Shown in pieces: positions 8,774-18,000 of a DNA stretch of 46,757 nt. The stretch covers positions 1-46,757 of the forward strand of contig CAIVQO010000016.1 in the NCBI GenBank assembly GCA_903908065.1, written 5' to 3'. The notes below the pieces were generated by a model. That model searched no databases. It was not told the origin of the DNA and was given only the letters and a program-made list of their open reading frames with translations. This stretch comes from an uncultured beta proteobacterium (lineage in GTDB: Bacteria; Pseudomonadota; Gammaproteobacteria; Burkholderiales; Rhodocyclaceae). A program made the position numbers and the translations under genes. The first letter of the stretch is position 1, and every line of letters starts with the position of its first letter.

Positions 8774-9378
8774 TGGTGGCGGGCTACGGCGAGCAGGGCC
8801 TCGACGAAGACGTGGCGCGCGGCATCGAGCATGCGGTCGACATTTTCCGCGCGCTGGGCGTGAAGGTAGGCACCCTGCGCATCCCGCGCCTCGAGGGCAC
8901 GATCGACCTCGATCCGCTGTTCGCCCTGTTGCGCCATGAATTCCACGCGGCCTGGGGCGCGCGCTGGAGGGAGGCGGATCCCGCGTTGTTCGGCCCGGCG
9001 GTGGCCGACGACCTGCGTCGCGGAGCCGCCGTCGGCGCGACGGAATATGCGGCGGCGCAGGCGGCGTGCCGCGACTGGCGCGAGTCCTTCGAACAGGCGC
9101 TGCAGCAGGTCGATGCGCTGCTGATCCCCGCCATGCCGACGCCCGCGCCGCTGCCGGACGCGATGGGCCGCGCCGGCGAGCGCGGCCGCCCCTTCCTGCT
9201 GCCGGTGAGCGCCGCCGGGCTGCCGGCCATTGCCACGCCGACCGGGCTTGACCGTTCCGGCCTGCCGCTGGGCATGCAGCTGGTGGGCCGCCGCAACGAC
9301 GAAGCGACCCTGCTGCGCCTGGCGCATGCGCACCAGCAGGCAACCGGCTACCATATGCTGCGGCCGCGCCCGGGCTGA
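8774..9378 (+). pseudogene. amidase-signature enzyme, C-terminal remnant
   Basis: About 200 residues match the C-terminal half of amidase-signature hydrolases: DALLIPAMPTPAP, then the conserved closing part ATPTGLDRSGLPLGMQLVGR. The N-terminal half with the Lys-Ser-Ser catalytic triad and the GGSSGGS loop is missing, so no activity is expected. An apparent ORF from 8596 merely runs through the antisense of the GMC remnant and is chimeric. The joint with that remnant is near 8773. Confidence 0.8.
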
Positions 9379-9380
9379 AC

Positions 9381-9402
9381 GCCCGATTGCCGCCCGATTG
9401 CC
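9381..9402 (+). repeat. two tandem copies of an 11-bp unit
   Basis: GCCCGATTGCC occurs twice head to tail directly after the amidase remnant's stop and before the TauE gene. It may be a slippage or repair trace at the edge of the scar. Confidence 0.6.
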
Positions 9403-9413
9403 GCCGGTTTGCC

Positions 9414-10145
9414 ATGGACCTGACGACCTTCCTCTTCCTGCTTGTCGCTGCCGTCGCCGCCTTCATCCAGGGCGCCTCCGGCTTCGCCTTCGCCCTGATC
9501 GCCAGCGCGCTGTGGGCCTGGCTGATCGAGCCGCAGGTGCTGGCGCCGACGGTGGTGCTGACTTCGCTGATCGGCCAGCTGTCGTCGTTGGTGCGGGTGG
9601 GCGGCAAGGCACGCTTTGCCCGCGCCGGGCCCTTCCTGCTGGGGGGAGTCCTCGGCACGCCGCTGGGCGTCCTGCTCCTGCCCCGCTTCGATGCTTCCAG
9701 TTTTCGACTGGCGATCGGCATCGTGCTGATCGTGTATTGCGCGCTGATGCTGCGCCGGGGCGGCCTGCCACGGTTCAGCGGCGGCGGGCGCATCGCCGAC
9801 GCGGGGATCGGCACCCTGTCCGGCATCATGGGCGGCGCCACGGGGATTTCCGGGCCGCCCATCGTGCTCTGGTGTGCCGTGCGCGGCTGGGACAAGGAAA
9901 CCCAGCGCGCCACCTTCCAGACTTTTTTCGTCGGCATCCTGCTGGTGATCCTCGCCTTCCAGGTCGCCAACGGCCTGGTCGATGCACGCTGCCTGCGCCT
10001 GGTGGCGATCGCGGCCTTGCCCATCGCCCTGTGCTCCTGGCTGGGCAGCCTGGCCTTCGGCCGCCTCAGCCAGGAAGGCTTCCAGCGCCTGATCATGTGG
10101 CTGTTGCTGGCCTCGGGCGTGGCCCTGGTAGCCGGCGGCGTCTGA
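9414..10145 (+). CDS. TauE/SafE family sulfite/anion exporter-like membrane protein
   Basis: This 243-residue protein has about eight membrane helices and the twofold family repeat: QGASGFAFALI in the first helix pair and GATGISGPPIVLW in the second half. Family members are thought to export sulfite, sulfoacetate or other small organic anions, or to serve in sulfur and taurine metabolism; the substrate here is unknown. ATG 9414 is used; an in-frame start upstream would only add residues without family similarity. It lies between the gene scar and dapF, and no sulfur genes are adjacent. Confidence 0.85.
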   Translation: MDLTTFLFLLVAAVAAFIQGASGFAFALIASALWAWLIEPQVLAPTVVLTSLIGQLSSLVRVGGKARFARAGPFLLGGVLGTPLGVLLLPRFDASSFRLAIGIVLIVYCALMLRRGGLPRFSGGGRIADAGIGTLSGIMGGATGISGPPIVLWCAVRGWDKETQRATFQTFFVGILLVILAFQVANGLVDARCLRLVAIAALPIALCSWLGSLAFGRLSQEGFQRLIMWLLLASGVALVAGGV

Positions 10146-10190
10146 GCGCGCAGCCCGAAAAAGGCTTTATTGACCCCTTAATTGCCAAAA

Positions 10191-10213
10191 GTCGGCGCTG
10201 CCACTACGGCGTA
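10191..10213 (+). repeat. dispersed 23-bp palindromic repeat, copy 1 (divergent)
   Basis: The left arm GTCGGCG is exact, followed by a 9-base centre and right arm CGGCGTA, in the same 7-9-7 layout as the other copies. It is preceded by AAAA and lies just upstream of dapF. The centre and right arm are degenerate, so this is the weakest accepted copy. Confidence 0.5.
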
Positions 10214-10223
10214 TCCTCGCAGG

Positions 10224-11078
10224 ATGCGCATACGATTTACCAAGATGCACGGCCTGGGCAACGACTTCGTCGTGCTCGACGCCATCAACCAGGCTTTCGT
10301 GCCGACGCCGGCCCAGGCGCGCTGGCTGGCCGACCGCCACTTCGGCGTCGGCTGCGACCAGTTGCTGGTGGTCGAGCGTCCGGCCACGCCGGGCGTCGAC
10401 TTCCGCTACCGCATCTTCAACGCCGATGGCGGTGAGGTCGAGCAGTGCGGCAACGGTGCGCGCTGCTTCGTGCGCTTCGTGCACGAGCAGGGGCTCACCG
10501 ACAAACGTGAGATTCGCGTCGAAACGCGGAGCGGCATCATTGCGCCGCGGCTCGAGGCCGACGGACAGGTCACCGTGGATATGGGCGCGCCGATTTTTGC
10601 GCCGGCCGAGATCCCCTTTGCCAGCGAGACCGATGCCGCCGTGCAGCCGCTCGAGGTTGATGGCCAGTCCATCGAGATCAGCGCCGTCTCCATGGGCAAC
10701 CCGCACGCGGTGCAGGTGGTGGCCGATGTTGACACCGCGCCGGTGGCGGAGCAGGGCCCGCGCATCGAATCCCATCCGCGCTTCCCGCGCCGGGTCAATG
10801 CCGGCTTCATGCAGGTGCTCGACCGCCATGCCATCCGTCTGCGGGTGTACGAGCGCGGCGCCGGCGAAACCCTGGCCTGCGGCACTGGCGCCTGCGCCGC
10901 CGTTGTCGCCGGCATCCGCCGCGGCCTGCTCGATTCGCCGGTGCGCGTTGCCACCCGCGGTGGCGAGCTTTCCATCGCCTGGGCGGGTGCCGTTGGCGAC
11001 GCAAATGCGCCCGTGCTGATGACCGGGCCTGCCACCACTGTCTTCAGCGCCGAAATCGAATTGCCGGACAACCTGTGA
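10224..11078 (+). CDS. dapF: diaminopimelate epimerase
   Basis: DapF interconverts LL- and meso-diaminopimelate in lysine and peptidoglycan precursor synthesis, without a cofactor, using two cysteines. Both are present: Cys75 in EQCGNGARC and Cys219 in ACGTGACA. The N-terminus [19 protein letters not shown] is canonical, which fixes ATG 10224 rather than an upstream in-frame ATG at 10182. At 284 residues it has normal length. It begins the dapF-DUF484-xerC cluster known from many gamma- and betaproteobacteria. AGG sits directly before the start codon, too close to act as a normal ribosome binding site. Confidence 0.97.
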   Translation: MRIRFTKMHGLGNDFVVLDAINQAFVPTPAQARWLADRHFGVGCDQLLVVERPATPGVDFRYRIFNADGGEVEQCGNGARCFVRFVHEQGLTDKREIRVETRSGIIAPRLEADGQVTVDMGAPIFAPAEIPFASETDAAVQPLEVDGQSIEISAVSMGNPHAVQVVADVDTAPVAEQGPRIESHPRFPRRVNAGFMQVLDRHAIRLRVYERGAGETLACGTGACAAVVAGIRRGLLDSPVRVATRGGELSIAWAGAVGDANAPVLMTGPATTVFSAEIELPDNL

Positions 11079-11088
11079 AAGCCAGCCC

Positions 11089-11739
11089 ATGAAATCAGAA
11101 GACGTCGCCCGCTACCTGCACGACCATCCCGAATTCTTCGACCAGTACGCCGAGATGCTGACCCTGGTGACACTGCCCGATCCGCATAGCGGGCGTGCCA
11201 TTTCGATCACCGAGAAGCAGTTGTTCAACCTGCGCGAGAAAGTGCGCACGCTGGAGGCCAAGCTGGTCGAACTGATCGGCTTCGGCGAAGAGAACGATTC
11301 GATATCGGACAAGGTGCACGGCCTCGCCGTGGCCCTGATCGCGGCAAACGATCATCCCGGTGTGGTGCGTGCGCTGTACTCGCACCTGGGCGGGGCCTTC
11401 GCCGTGCCGCACGTCGGCATGCGCCTGTGGGGCCTGGGTGCCGGAGGCGGCGCCGAGTGCGATCCGGTCAGCGGCGATTTGATGGCCTTTGCCGCCGGGC
11501 TGGCCAAGCCTTACTGCGGCCCGGTCGCCGGGCAGGAGGCGTTGGGCTGGTTCGGTTCTGCCGGCGCCGAGCTGCGCTCGATGGCCCAGGTGCCGCTGCG
11601 TGAAGCCGGCGGCCTCAGCTTCGGCCTGCTGGTGATGGCCAGCGAAGAGCCGACGCGCTTCTACCCCGAGCTGGGCACGCTCTACCTCGAACGCATCGGC
11701 GAGATGGCGGCAGCCGCGCTGCTGCGCGTCGCCGCCTGA
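11089..11739 (+). CDS. DUF484 family protein
   Basis: A 216-residue protein of the GAF-like DUF484 family (YigA in E. coli), which almost always lies between dapF and xerC. The N-terminal signature VARYLHDHPEFFDQYAEML is clear, followed by a short coiled-coil (FNLREKVRTLEAKLVEL) and a GAF-like domain. The function is unknown; the constant neighbourhood suggests a link to chromosome dimer resolution or signalling, but this is not shown. It starts 10 bases after dapF. Confidence 0.93.
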   Translation: MKSEDVARYLHDHPEFFDQYAEMLTLVTLPDPHSGRAISITEKQLFNLREKVRTLEAKLVELIGFGEENDSISDKVHGLAVALIAANDHPGVVRALYSHLGGAFAVPHVGMRLWGLGAGGGAECDPVSGDLMAFAAGLAKPYCGPVAGQEALGWFGSAGAELRSMAQVPLREAGGLSFGLLVMASEEPTRFYPELGTLYLERIGEMAAAALLRVAA

Positions 11740-11761
11740 GTTCGGCACCGGGCCTGCAAGC

Positions 11762-12655
11762 ATGGACGCCTCGGTCGAGCAGTTCCTGACCGAGCTGGCG
11801 GTTCAGCGGCGTGCCAGCCCGCATACCCTGGGCGCCTATCGTCGCGACCTGGAACGCCTGACCGATCTTGCCGCAGGCGCCGAACTGGCGCAGCTCAGGG
11901 CGCCGCAGTTGCGCCGGGCGCTGATGCAACTGCATGCGCAGGAGCTGGCGCCGCGCTCGATCGCGCGCATGCTTTCGGCATGGCGCAGCTATTACGCCTG
12001 GCTGGCACGGCGCGGCGCGATTACCTTGAACCCGGCGGACGGCCTGCGCGCGCCGAAGCGCCCGCGCAGCCTGCCCAAGGCGCTCGGCATCGACCAGGCG
12101 GCGGTGTTGTTCGACGGCGACGCCGGGGCCGCGGCCGAAGGGCCGCTGTTGCGCCGCGACGCGGCGATGTTCGAGTTGTTCTATTCCTCGGGGCTGCGCC
12201 TGTCGGAACTGGTGAGCCTCGACTGGCCCGGCGGGCTGGACCCGGCGAGCGGCGAGGTCACCGTGACCGGCAAGCGGCGCAAGACGCGCACCGTGCCGGT
12301 GGGTGACAAGGCGCTGTCCGCTTTGCAGCTGTGGCTGGCCGAGCGCCCGCAGTTTGCCCGCGAGGGCGAGGCCGCGCTGTTCCTCAGCCGCAACGGCACG
12401 CGCCTGTCGCCGCGCCAGGTGGAAAACAGGCTGGCGCTCTGGGCGCAGCGCCAGGGCGTTGGCGTGCATGTCCATCCGCACATGCTGCGCCATTCCTTCG
12501 CCAGCCACGTCCTGCAATCCTCGGGTGACCTGCGCGCGGTGCAGGAGATGCTGGGCCACGCCAGCATCGCCGCGACGCAGATCTATACCCACCTTGATTT
12601 CCAGCATCTGGCCAAGGTTTACGACTCGGCGCACCCAAGGGCGAAAAGCAAATGA
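11762..12655 (+). CDS. xerC: tyrosine recombinase XerC
   Basis: XerC works with XerD at dif to resolve chromosome dimers before division. The 297-residue protein has an N-terminal SAM-like DNA-binding domain and the catalytic domain with Arg in SSGLRLSELV, Lys in VTGKRRKTR, His240 and Arg243 in HMLRH, His266 in LGHAS and the nucleophile Tyr275. These numbers coincide with the E. coli protein. It is an ordinary housekeeping recombinase and not an island integrase, as shown by its place behind dapF and DUF484. The stop overlaps the next gene's start by 4 bases. Confidence 0.96.
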   Translation: MDASVEQFLTELAVQRRASPHTLGAYRRDLERLTDLAAGAELAQLRAPQLRRALMQLHAQELAPRSIARMLSAWRSYYAWLARRGAITLNPADGLRAPKRPRSLPKALGIDQAAVLFDGDAGAAAEGPLLRRDAAMFELFYSSGLRLSELVSLDWPGGLDPASGEVTVTGKRRKTRTVPVGDKALSALQLWLAERPQFAREGEAALFLSRNGTRLSPRQVENRLALWAQRQGVGVHVHPHMLRHSFASHVLQSSGDLRAVQEMLGHASIAATQIYTHLDFQHLAKVYDSAHPRAKSK

Positions 12656-12876
12656 AACCCCACCACTGGCCATGGACCTTCGTCGCCTTCAGCCTGATCG
12701 GGCTGGTGCTGCTGGCGGCCGGCATCGCGGCGCTGGCCGGGATGCTGAGGGGCGTGCATCCGCTGTTCGGCGACGACATGGCCGGCTGGGCCTTGATCGT
12801 GTCGGCAGTGGCGGCCTTCCTCACCGGCGCTTTCCCGCTGGTGTTGCGCCGTCTCGCGGAACGCGAAGGGGCCTAG
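12652..12876 (+). CDS. small two-helix membrane protein
   Basis: A 74-residue protein with two hydrophobic segments (about residues 9-31 and 44-65) joined by a short polar loop and ending in a basic tail. I do not recognise a family. Its ATGA overlap with xerC suggests translational coupling. Its last 4 bases overlap the end of the exonuclease gene on the opposite strand, so the two transcripts converge without a terminator between them. Confidence 0.7.
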   Translation: MKPHHWPWTFVAFSLIGLVLLAAGIAALAGMLRGVHPLFGDDMAGWALIVSAVAAFLTGAFPLVLRRLAEREGA

Positions 12877-13487
12877 GCCTTCAGATCGCCTGCCGCCAGC
12901 GCCAGCCGGTAGATGCGCAGGGCTACCTGGGCGTCATTGGCGGCGTAGAGCATCTGGCGTTCGTTGAGGCGGGCACTGGCCCAGTTCGAAGTGGTGACGC
13001 GCCGCGACTTTGCCAGCTGCTGGCCGAGGTAACGCGCCACGGCGGTTTTGGCGCCGAGGGTCTTGTTTGGCGCCTCGCGCGGCAAAGCCTGGGACAGGTC
13101 GAGGATGCCCCTGGGTGCGATGCCGAGCCGTCCGCGCATCTGGGCCAGGTCGCTGCCGAGGCCGAAGCCCACCTTGAGGATGGCGGCCGATTCGAGGATC
13201 GCGCGCAGCCCGGCATGCTGGGCATGGCGCGGGATCTGGAACAGCCAGGCTTTCTCGTCGGTGGCGAGCTGGATCAGGTGCGGCCCGGTCGATACCTCGC
13301 CCTTGGCGAAGGTGGGCTTGGCCTCGGTATCGAAGCCGAGCACGGTCTCGGCGGCAAGGTCCCGGCAGGCGGCATCGGCCGCCTCGACGGTATCGACCAG
13401 AATCACGTCGGCCAGGCGGATGCCGGGGTAAGGCGGCAGTTCAAGGGCGGGAACGGGGTCGGAACGGGGTTCGGAAAGCGTGGTCAC
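12873..13487 (-). CDS. 3'-5' exonuclease, RNase D/WRN-like DEDD family
   Basis: A 204-residue single exonuclease domain. Exo I is GFDTEAKP (Asp and Glu), Exo II is KVGFGLGSDL with its Asp, and Exo III is YAANDAQVALRIY with Tyr and Asp four residues apart, so the DEDDy metal-binding set is complete. There is no HRDC domain, unlike true RNase D, so substrate specificity (RNA or DNA) stays open. ATG 13487 is the only start giving the whole domain. Confidence 0.88.
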   Translation of the reverse strand: MTTLSEPRSDPVPALELPPYPGIRLADVILVDTVEAADAACRDLAAETVLGFDTEAKPTFAKGEVSTGPHLIQLATDEKAWLFQIPRHAQHAGLRAILESAAILKVGFGLGSDLAQMRGRLGIAPRGILDLSQALPREAPNKTLGAKTAVARYLGQQLAKSRRVTTSNWASARLNERQMLYAANDAQVALRIYRLALAAGDLKA

Positions 13488-13606
13488 GGGTGTGGTGCGG
13501 GCCTAAAAGAGACGCCAAAACGGGCGAAGGATGCGCCAAAGTCTATAGGAGCATTGGCCCAAGTCGGTCTACAATTGCAGGTCCGTCTTATTGTGAGTTC
13601 CCCGGC

Positions 13607-13828
13607 ATGTCTGAAACCGCTTTCTGCTACCACTGCCGCCAGCATCATCCGAAGACCGAGATGCGCCAGATCGAAACCAAGGCCGGCAAGCGCTGGCGCT
13701 GCATCCGCAGCATCGAGGCCACCCGCCAGGGCCAGGCCGCGCGCGAGGCCTACGGCCGCATGGTTTCCGAGATGAACAAGTCCGAGGCGCAAAGCCGCGC
13801 CCGCATGTCCAAGCCGATCGTCGTCTGA
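13607..13828 (+). CDS. small Cys/His-rich protein, unknown function
   Basis: A 73-residue protein opening with FCYHCRQHHPKTEM and followed by a single Cys (WRCIRS), a pattern that could hold one zinc ion (CxxC, HH, C). The remainder is basic, helical and Ala/Arg-rich. ATG 13607 is chosen because the motif follows at once; an upstream in-frame start at 13490 crosses the promoter region. TACAAT at 13570-13575 is a likely -10 box. It may be a nucleic-acid-binding or assembly factor, but I have no family to name. Confidence 0.7.
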   Translation: MSETAFCYHCRQHHPKTEMRQIETKAGKRWRCIRSIEATRQGQAAREAYGRMVSEMNKSEAQSRARMSKPIVV

Positions 13829-13849
13829 CGACGGCGCCCGCACCAGCCG

Positions 13850-14608
13850 ATGCTGTTGCGCGGGCCGGTTTTACTCCTGCCGCTGCTGATTGCCGCCTGC
13901 GCGCCGTTGCCCGTCGGGCAGGGGCGCGATGCAATCTGGCGGCCGTCGCCCAATTTCGACCAGCGGCGGCCCAACGTCGTCATCCTGCACCAGACCACCA
14001 ATGCCACGGTGGAAAAGGCGCTCGCTACCCTCACCGATCCGGCGCGAAAAGTCAGTGCCCACTACCTGATCGGTCGCGACGGTCGGCTGCTGCAGCTGGT
14101 CGATGAGTCGGCGCGTGCCTGGCACGCCGGCGCGTCGCGCTGGGGCGGCATGAGCGACCTCAACTCGGCCTCGATCGGCATCGAACTCGACAATACCGGC
14201 GACGAGCCTTTCGCCGAGCCCCAGATTACCGCCTTGCTCGCACTGCTGGCCGAACTGCGCGAACGCCACCGCTTTCCCGCCGCCAATGTGCTGGCCCATG
14301 GCGACGTGGCGCCGGGGCGCAAGGTCGATCCCAGCCGCTGGTTCCCTTGGCGCCGCCTGGCGCAGGCCGGCTTCGGCCTCTGGTGCGACAACCCGCCGCC
14401 CGCGGCGCCGGCGGGCTTTGATGCCGCCTTGGGCCTGCGTGCCCTGGGTTACGACCCGGCCCAGCCCGCGGCAGTGCGCGCTGCCTTCCGCCGCCATTTC
14501 CTCGGCCGCGAGGGCGAGGCCGAGCTCGATGGCGCCGAACAGGCGCTGCTCCATTGCCTGCTGGCGCTGCCGCGAGAGCAGGTACCCACTGCGGAGGTCG
14601 CCCAATGA
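13850..14608 (+). CDS. N-acetylmuramoyl-L-alanine amidase, AmiD-like lipoprotein
   Basis: This enzyme cleaves the amide bond between N-acetylmuramic acid and the stem peptide. The 252-residue precursor has a lipoprotein signal with lipobox LIAAC (Cys17). The Amidase_2 fold carries zinc ligands His47 in VVILHQT, the second His in VLAHGDVAPG and the Asp of KVDPS. SAHYLIGRDG is the usual substrate-side motif. A C-terminal helical part resembles a peptidoglycan-binding domain. It probably sits on the inner face of the outer membrane. The stop overlaps the cupin start by 4 bases. The family is sure; equivalence to AmiD is likely. Confidence 0.88.
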   Translation: MLLRGPVLLLPLLIAACAPLPVGQGRDAIWRPSPNFDQRRPNVVILHQTTNATVEKALATLTDPARKVSAHYLIGRDGRLLQLVDESARAWHAGASRWGGMSDLNSASIGIELDNTGDEPFAEPQITALLALLAELRERHRFPAANVLAHGDVAPGRKVDPSRWFPWRRLAQAGFGLWCDNPPPAAPAGFDAALGLRALGYDPAQPAAVRAAFRRHFLGREGEAELDGAEQALLHCLLALPREQVPTAEVAQ

Positions 14609-14982
14609 GGCTTACGCACTATGCCGACATCCCGGTCTACACCACCAAGGATGGCTCGCAGATTCGCGAACTGATGCACCCGGTGCAGCACGGCAATCGT
14701 GCGCAAAGCCTGGCCGAAGCCACGGTGCTGCCCGGCCAGCGCACCCAGCTGCACCGCCACGCGCGGACCGAAGAGCTATACCACGTCAGTGCCGGCCGCG
14801 GCCGCATGACCCTGGGGGCCGAAGTTTTCGAAGTCGGCGCCGGCGACACGGTGCGCATCGCCCCGGGCACGCCGCATTGCATCGAGGCCCTGGGCGAGGC
14901 GCCGCTGCGCATCCTGTGCTGCTGTGCGCCGGCCTATGCGCATGAGGACACCGAGCTGCTGGAAGGCGATACGCCGGCCTGA
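14605..14982 (+). CDS. cupin-domain protein
   Basis: A 125-residue single-cupin protein. Cupin motif 1 is seen as LHRHARTEELYHVSAGRG with the two His and the Glu that bind metal, and motif 2 as GDTVRIAPGTPHCIEAL with the third His. The reaction is unknown; such small cupins include isomerases, dioxygenases and binding proteins. ATG 14605 overlaps the amidase stop, which argues against the in-frame upstream start at 14554. Confidence 0.88.
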   Translation: MRLTHYADIPVYTTKDGSQIRELMHPVQHGNRAQSLAEATVLPGQRTQLHRHARTEELYHVSAGRGRMTLGAEVFEVGAGDTVRIAPGTPHCIEALGEAPLRILCCCAPAYAHEDTELLEGDTPA

Positions 14983-15040
14983 GCGCCGGCGCTGAGCGCG
15001 TTGCGTGCTGGGTTAGCCCTTTGGGGGAGGCAGCGCCGGT

Positions 15041-18000
15041 TCAGCGCGCGGCCTTGCCCAGGCCGAGCTTGAGCGCGACCTCGTGTTCGCGGTCGGCGAG
15101 CTTTTCCGGCGTACCGAGCTGGATGCGCTCGACCGGCGCCTTGGCCTCCTTGAGTACCGCCAGCGCCGCCTCACCGCGTGCCGCGGCCAGTTGTTGCAGG
15201 CGCTCGTCGGCGATGGTTTCCTTCTCGCGTAGTCGCTGGAAGAGCACGGCATGGAAGTCTGCGCCCTTGAGCGCGCTGACTTCAGACTCGTTCAGCTGGC
15301 GCGGTGGGCGCACCAGCCCGGTGAGGCGCGACATCATCTTGCCGCCGAGGTTTTCTTCCATCTGGCCCGGATTGGCGTTGCGGAAACCCTGCTTCAGGCC
15401 ATCGAGCTCGGCCTTGCCGAAGCGCTCGCCGAACAGGCTTTCCAGCGCGGCCTGGATCGCCGGCGTGCGCGTCGAGATCGGGCCGGGGTCGCCCTGCGGG
15501 TCGATCTTCTGGCCGCTCTTTTCCAGCAGCGTGCGCCGCAGCTGGAGGTCTTGCAGTGCCACGCGGTCGGCCTCGTTCCAGGTGCCGCTGATCGCGAGCG
15601 CCAACGCCGGGCGTTTGTTGAGCGCCGCTGCCAGCTTGACCAGCTTCTCGCGCTCGGGCGGCGTCAGGCGCCGCGCGCCGGCCTCGAAGGCGATGCTCTC
15701 CAGCTTCTCGTCGCCACCACCAAACAGGGCGCCCAGGGCGCGGAAGGGCGCGGTGACGATCTTGCCCAGCACATTGGTGATCACCTTCCAGACAATCGCG
15801 CCATAGCTGAATTGCGGATCGTCGAGGCTGCCGGTGATCGGCAGGCCAAGGTCGATGCGGCCGTCGGAGTCCTCCAGCAAAGCGATCGCCAGGTCGAGCG
15901 GCAGGTCCTTCGCGCTCGGGCTCTGCACCCGTTCGCCAAGCACCAGCTTGTCGATCACTACCTGGTTGTGGCTTTGCAACTGGCGCTTGCGGATGTTGTA
16001 GTCGAGGTCGAGCGAGAGCTTGCCCGAGTCGATGCGTCGCCCGGCAAAGGTCGCCGAGTAGGGCGTCAGCCGCGTCATTTCGAGGTTGCGGAACACCAGC
16101 TTGATCTCGGTGAAGCCGGTCGGGTCGAAGGGATCGACCTGGCCTACCGCCCGCGCCATCCCAAAGTCATCGACCTGGCCATCGAGTTCCAGTTGGCCCG
16201 CGGCGCCGGGTCGCGAGGACAGCCCGGCAATCGAGCCGCGCAGTTTGTGGATGCGGGTGCCGAAGGGGAAGATCAGCGACTCGTCGGCGAAATCAAGCTC
16301 GCCTTCGCGGAAGCGCAGGCGGTCGATGTTGATCTGGAAGGCGGGTTTGGCGGCCTGGTCGCCATCGGCGCCGGGAACGGGCGCAGGAACGGATGCAGAA
16401 GTCGGCGCTGGCGGCACGGCGGCCGGCGTGCCCTCCGCCTTGGGCGGCGCATCGGCCTGGCGCAGGATGCGCTTGAAATTGGTGCTGCCATCCTTGGCGA
16501 TCAACAACTGGGTATCGAGGCCGTCGAGCAACAGTTCGCCGATCTGGAGCTTCTGCGGCGTGACCTCGAGCTGCCGCGTGCCGAGCGACTTCCAGCCGAG
16601 GAAGACCTTGTCGCTGCTAGCCTCGTTGAGCCGCAGCGCGTCGATGGCGAAGCTGCCGCGATAGCCGCTCGACTTGGCATCGTGCTGCACGCGGCCGGCG
16701 GCACTGAGGCGGCCATCAGCCAGATCCAGCGCAGCGTGACGTCCGACCAGCGGCTGCGCCGGTTTGAGCGACAAGCCTTCGAGCTTGAGCTGCAGGTCGA
16801 TCGCCGCAGTGGCCGGCACCAGCTTGCCCTCGAGTGCCAGCTTGCCGCCGCTGGCGACGCGCAGCGCCGCCTTGAGCGGCAGGGGCTGGCCGAGCTTTTC
16901 GCTGACGCCGCTGGTTTCGAGCGAAATTTCGTCGATGCCCAGCTGCAGTGGCGGAGACATGGATTCGTCCGTGATGCCAAGGCCGAAGCCGGCAAGGCCG
17001 ACGCGCTCGATGGCAAAGCGCCAGGGGGCTGGCGGCGGCGAGGCAACGGCAGCGGGTGTCGGTTTGGACGCTGGCGCCGGTGCGGCCGCCGGCGCGAGGG
17101 CTTGCAGGGTGGTCAGCAGGTCGATGGCGCCGGCTGCGTCGCGGTGCGCTGCGATGCGTCCGTTCTTGAGCAAGACGGCGCCAATCTCCGCGACATGCGC
17201 GGCGAGGTCGATGCGGGCCGGCGCCACGCTGATCTCGGGCAGCGCGACCAATCGCATGCGCTGCTTGCCGCCGCCTGATTCCAGGCTGGCATCGCCCACC
17301 GTCAGCGACTGGAAGGCCAGCTGCTGTGTGGCGAGGTCGAAGCGCGCGCCTTGCAGCGCGATCGCCTTGACGGTCAGCGCCGGCGCGCCGGCTGCCTTTG
17401 GTTTGCGCAGCACAAGGTCCTTGAGCTCGACGGCAAACGGATCGAGCGTCAGCGCCAGCTTGCCATCGGCATGTCCAAGCCGATAGTCGAGGGCCACGCC
17501 GGCAATGCCCTCGGGCGGAACAAAGCCGAGTTGCGGCGGCAGTCGTGGCGCCAGCAGCGGCGCCAGCTTGCCGAGGTCGATGCCGCGCAGGCTGAGTTGC
17601 CCGGCGGACGCCAGCGGCGCCAGGGTGGCCGTACCCTTCCAGTCCAGTTCCGCGCCGAAGGCCGTCCTGGCAGCAATGCGGAACTGTCCGCTGTCGTCCG
17701 GCCGGGTGGAAATGTCGTGCAATTCGAGGTCGAAGGCCTCGACCTGGCTGACGAAGGGCGGTGCGGTGCGCTGGTCGGCGAGGTCGATCTGTGCGCCACG
17801 CAGCTGCAGGTCGCGGATCTCGATGCGAGGCGGCGGGCCGGCGGCTTTTTCTTCCTTGCCGGCGAAGGCGGCCAGCAGCCGGCTCCAGTTGTGCGGCCGC
17901 TGCGCGTCGTCGCGCAGGATCGCGCTGGCGGCAAGGCCGTCCAGCTGCAGCTGTTCGATGACGATGCCGCGCCTGGCGAGGCTGGCGGCCGACAGGTCGA

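Noticed and set aside
11762-12655. Tyrosine recombinase as an island integrase
   Set aside because: The residues, length and dapF-DUF484 context identify housekeeping XerC.
14841-14863. Repeat-like sequence in the cupin gene
   Set aside because: It encodes the standard cupin segment VGAGDTVRIAPG; the likeness to the repeat is most likely due to codon use.
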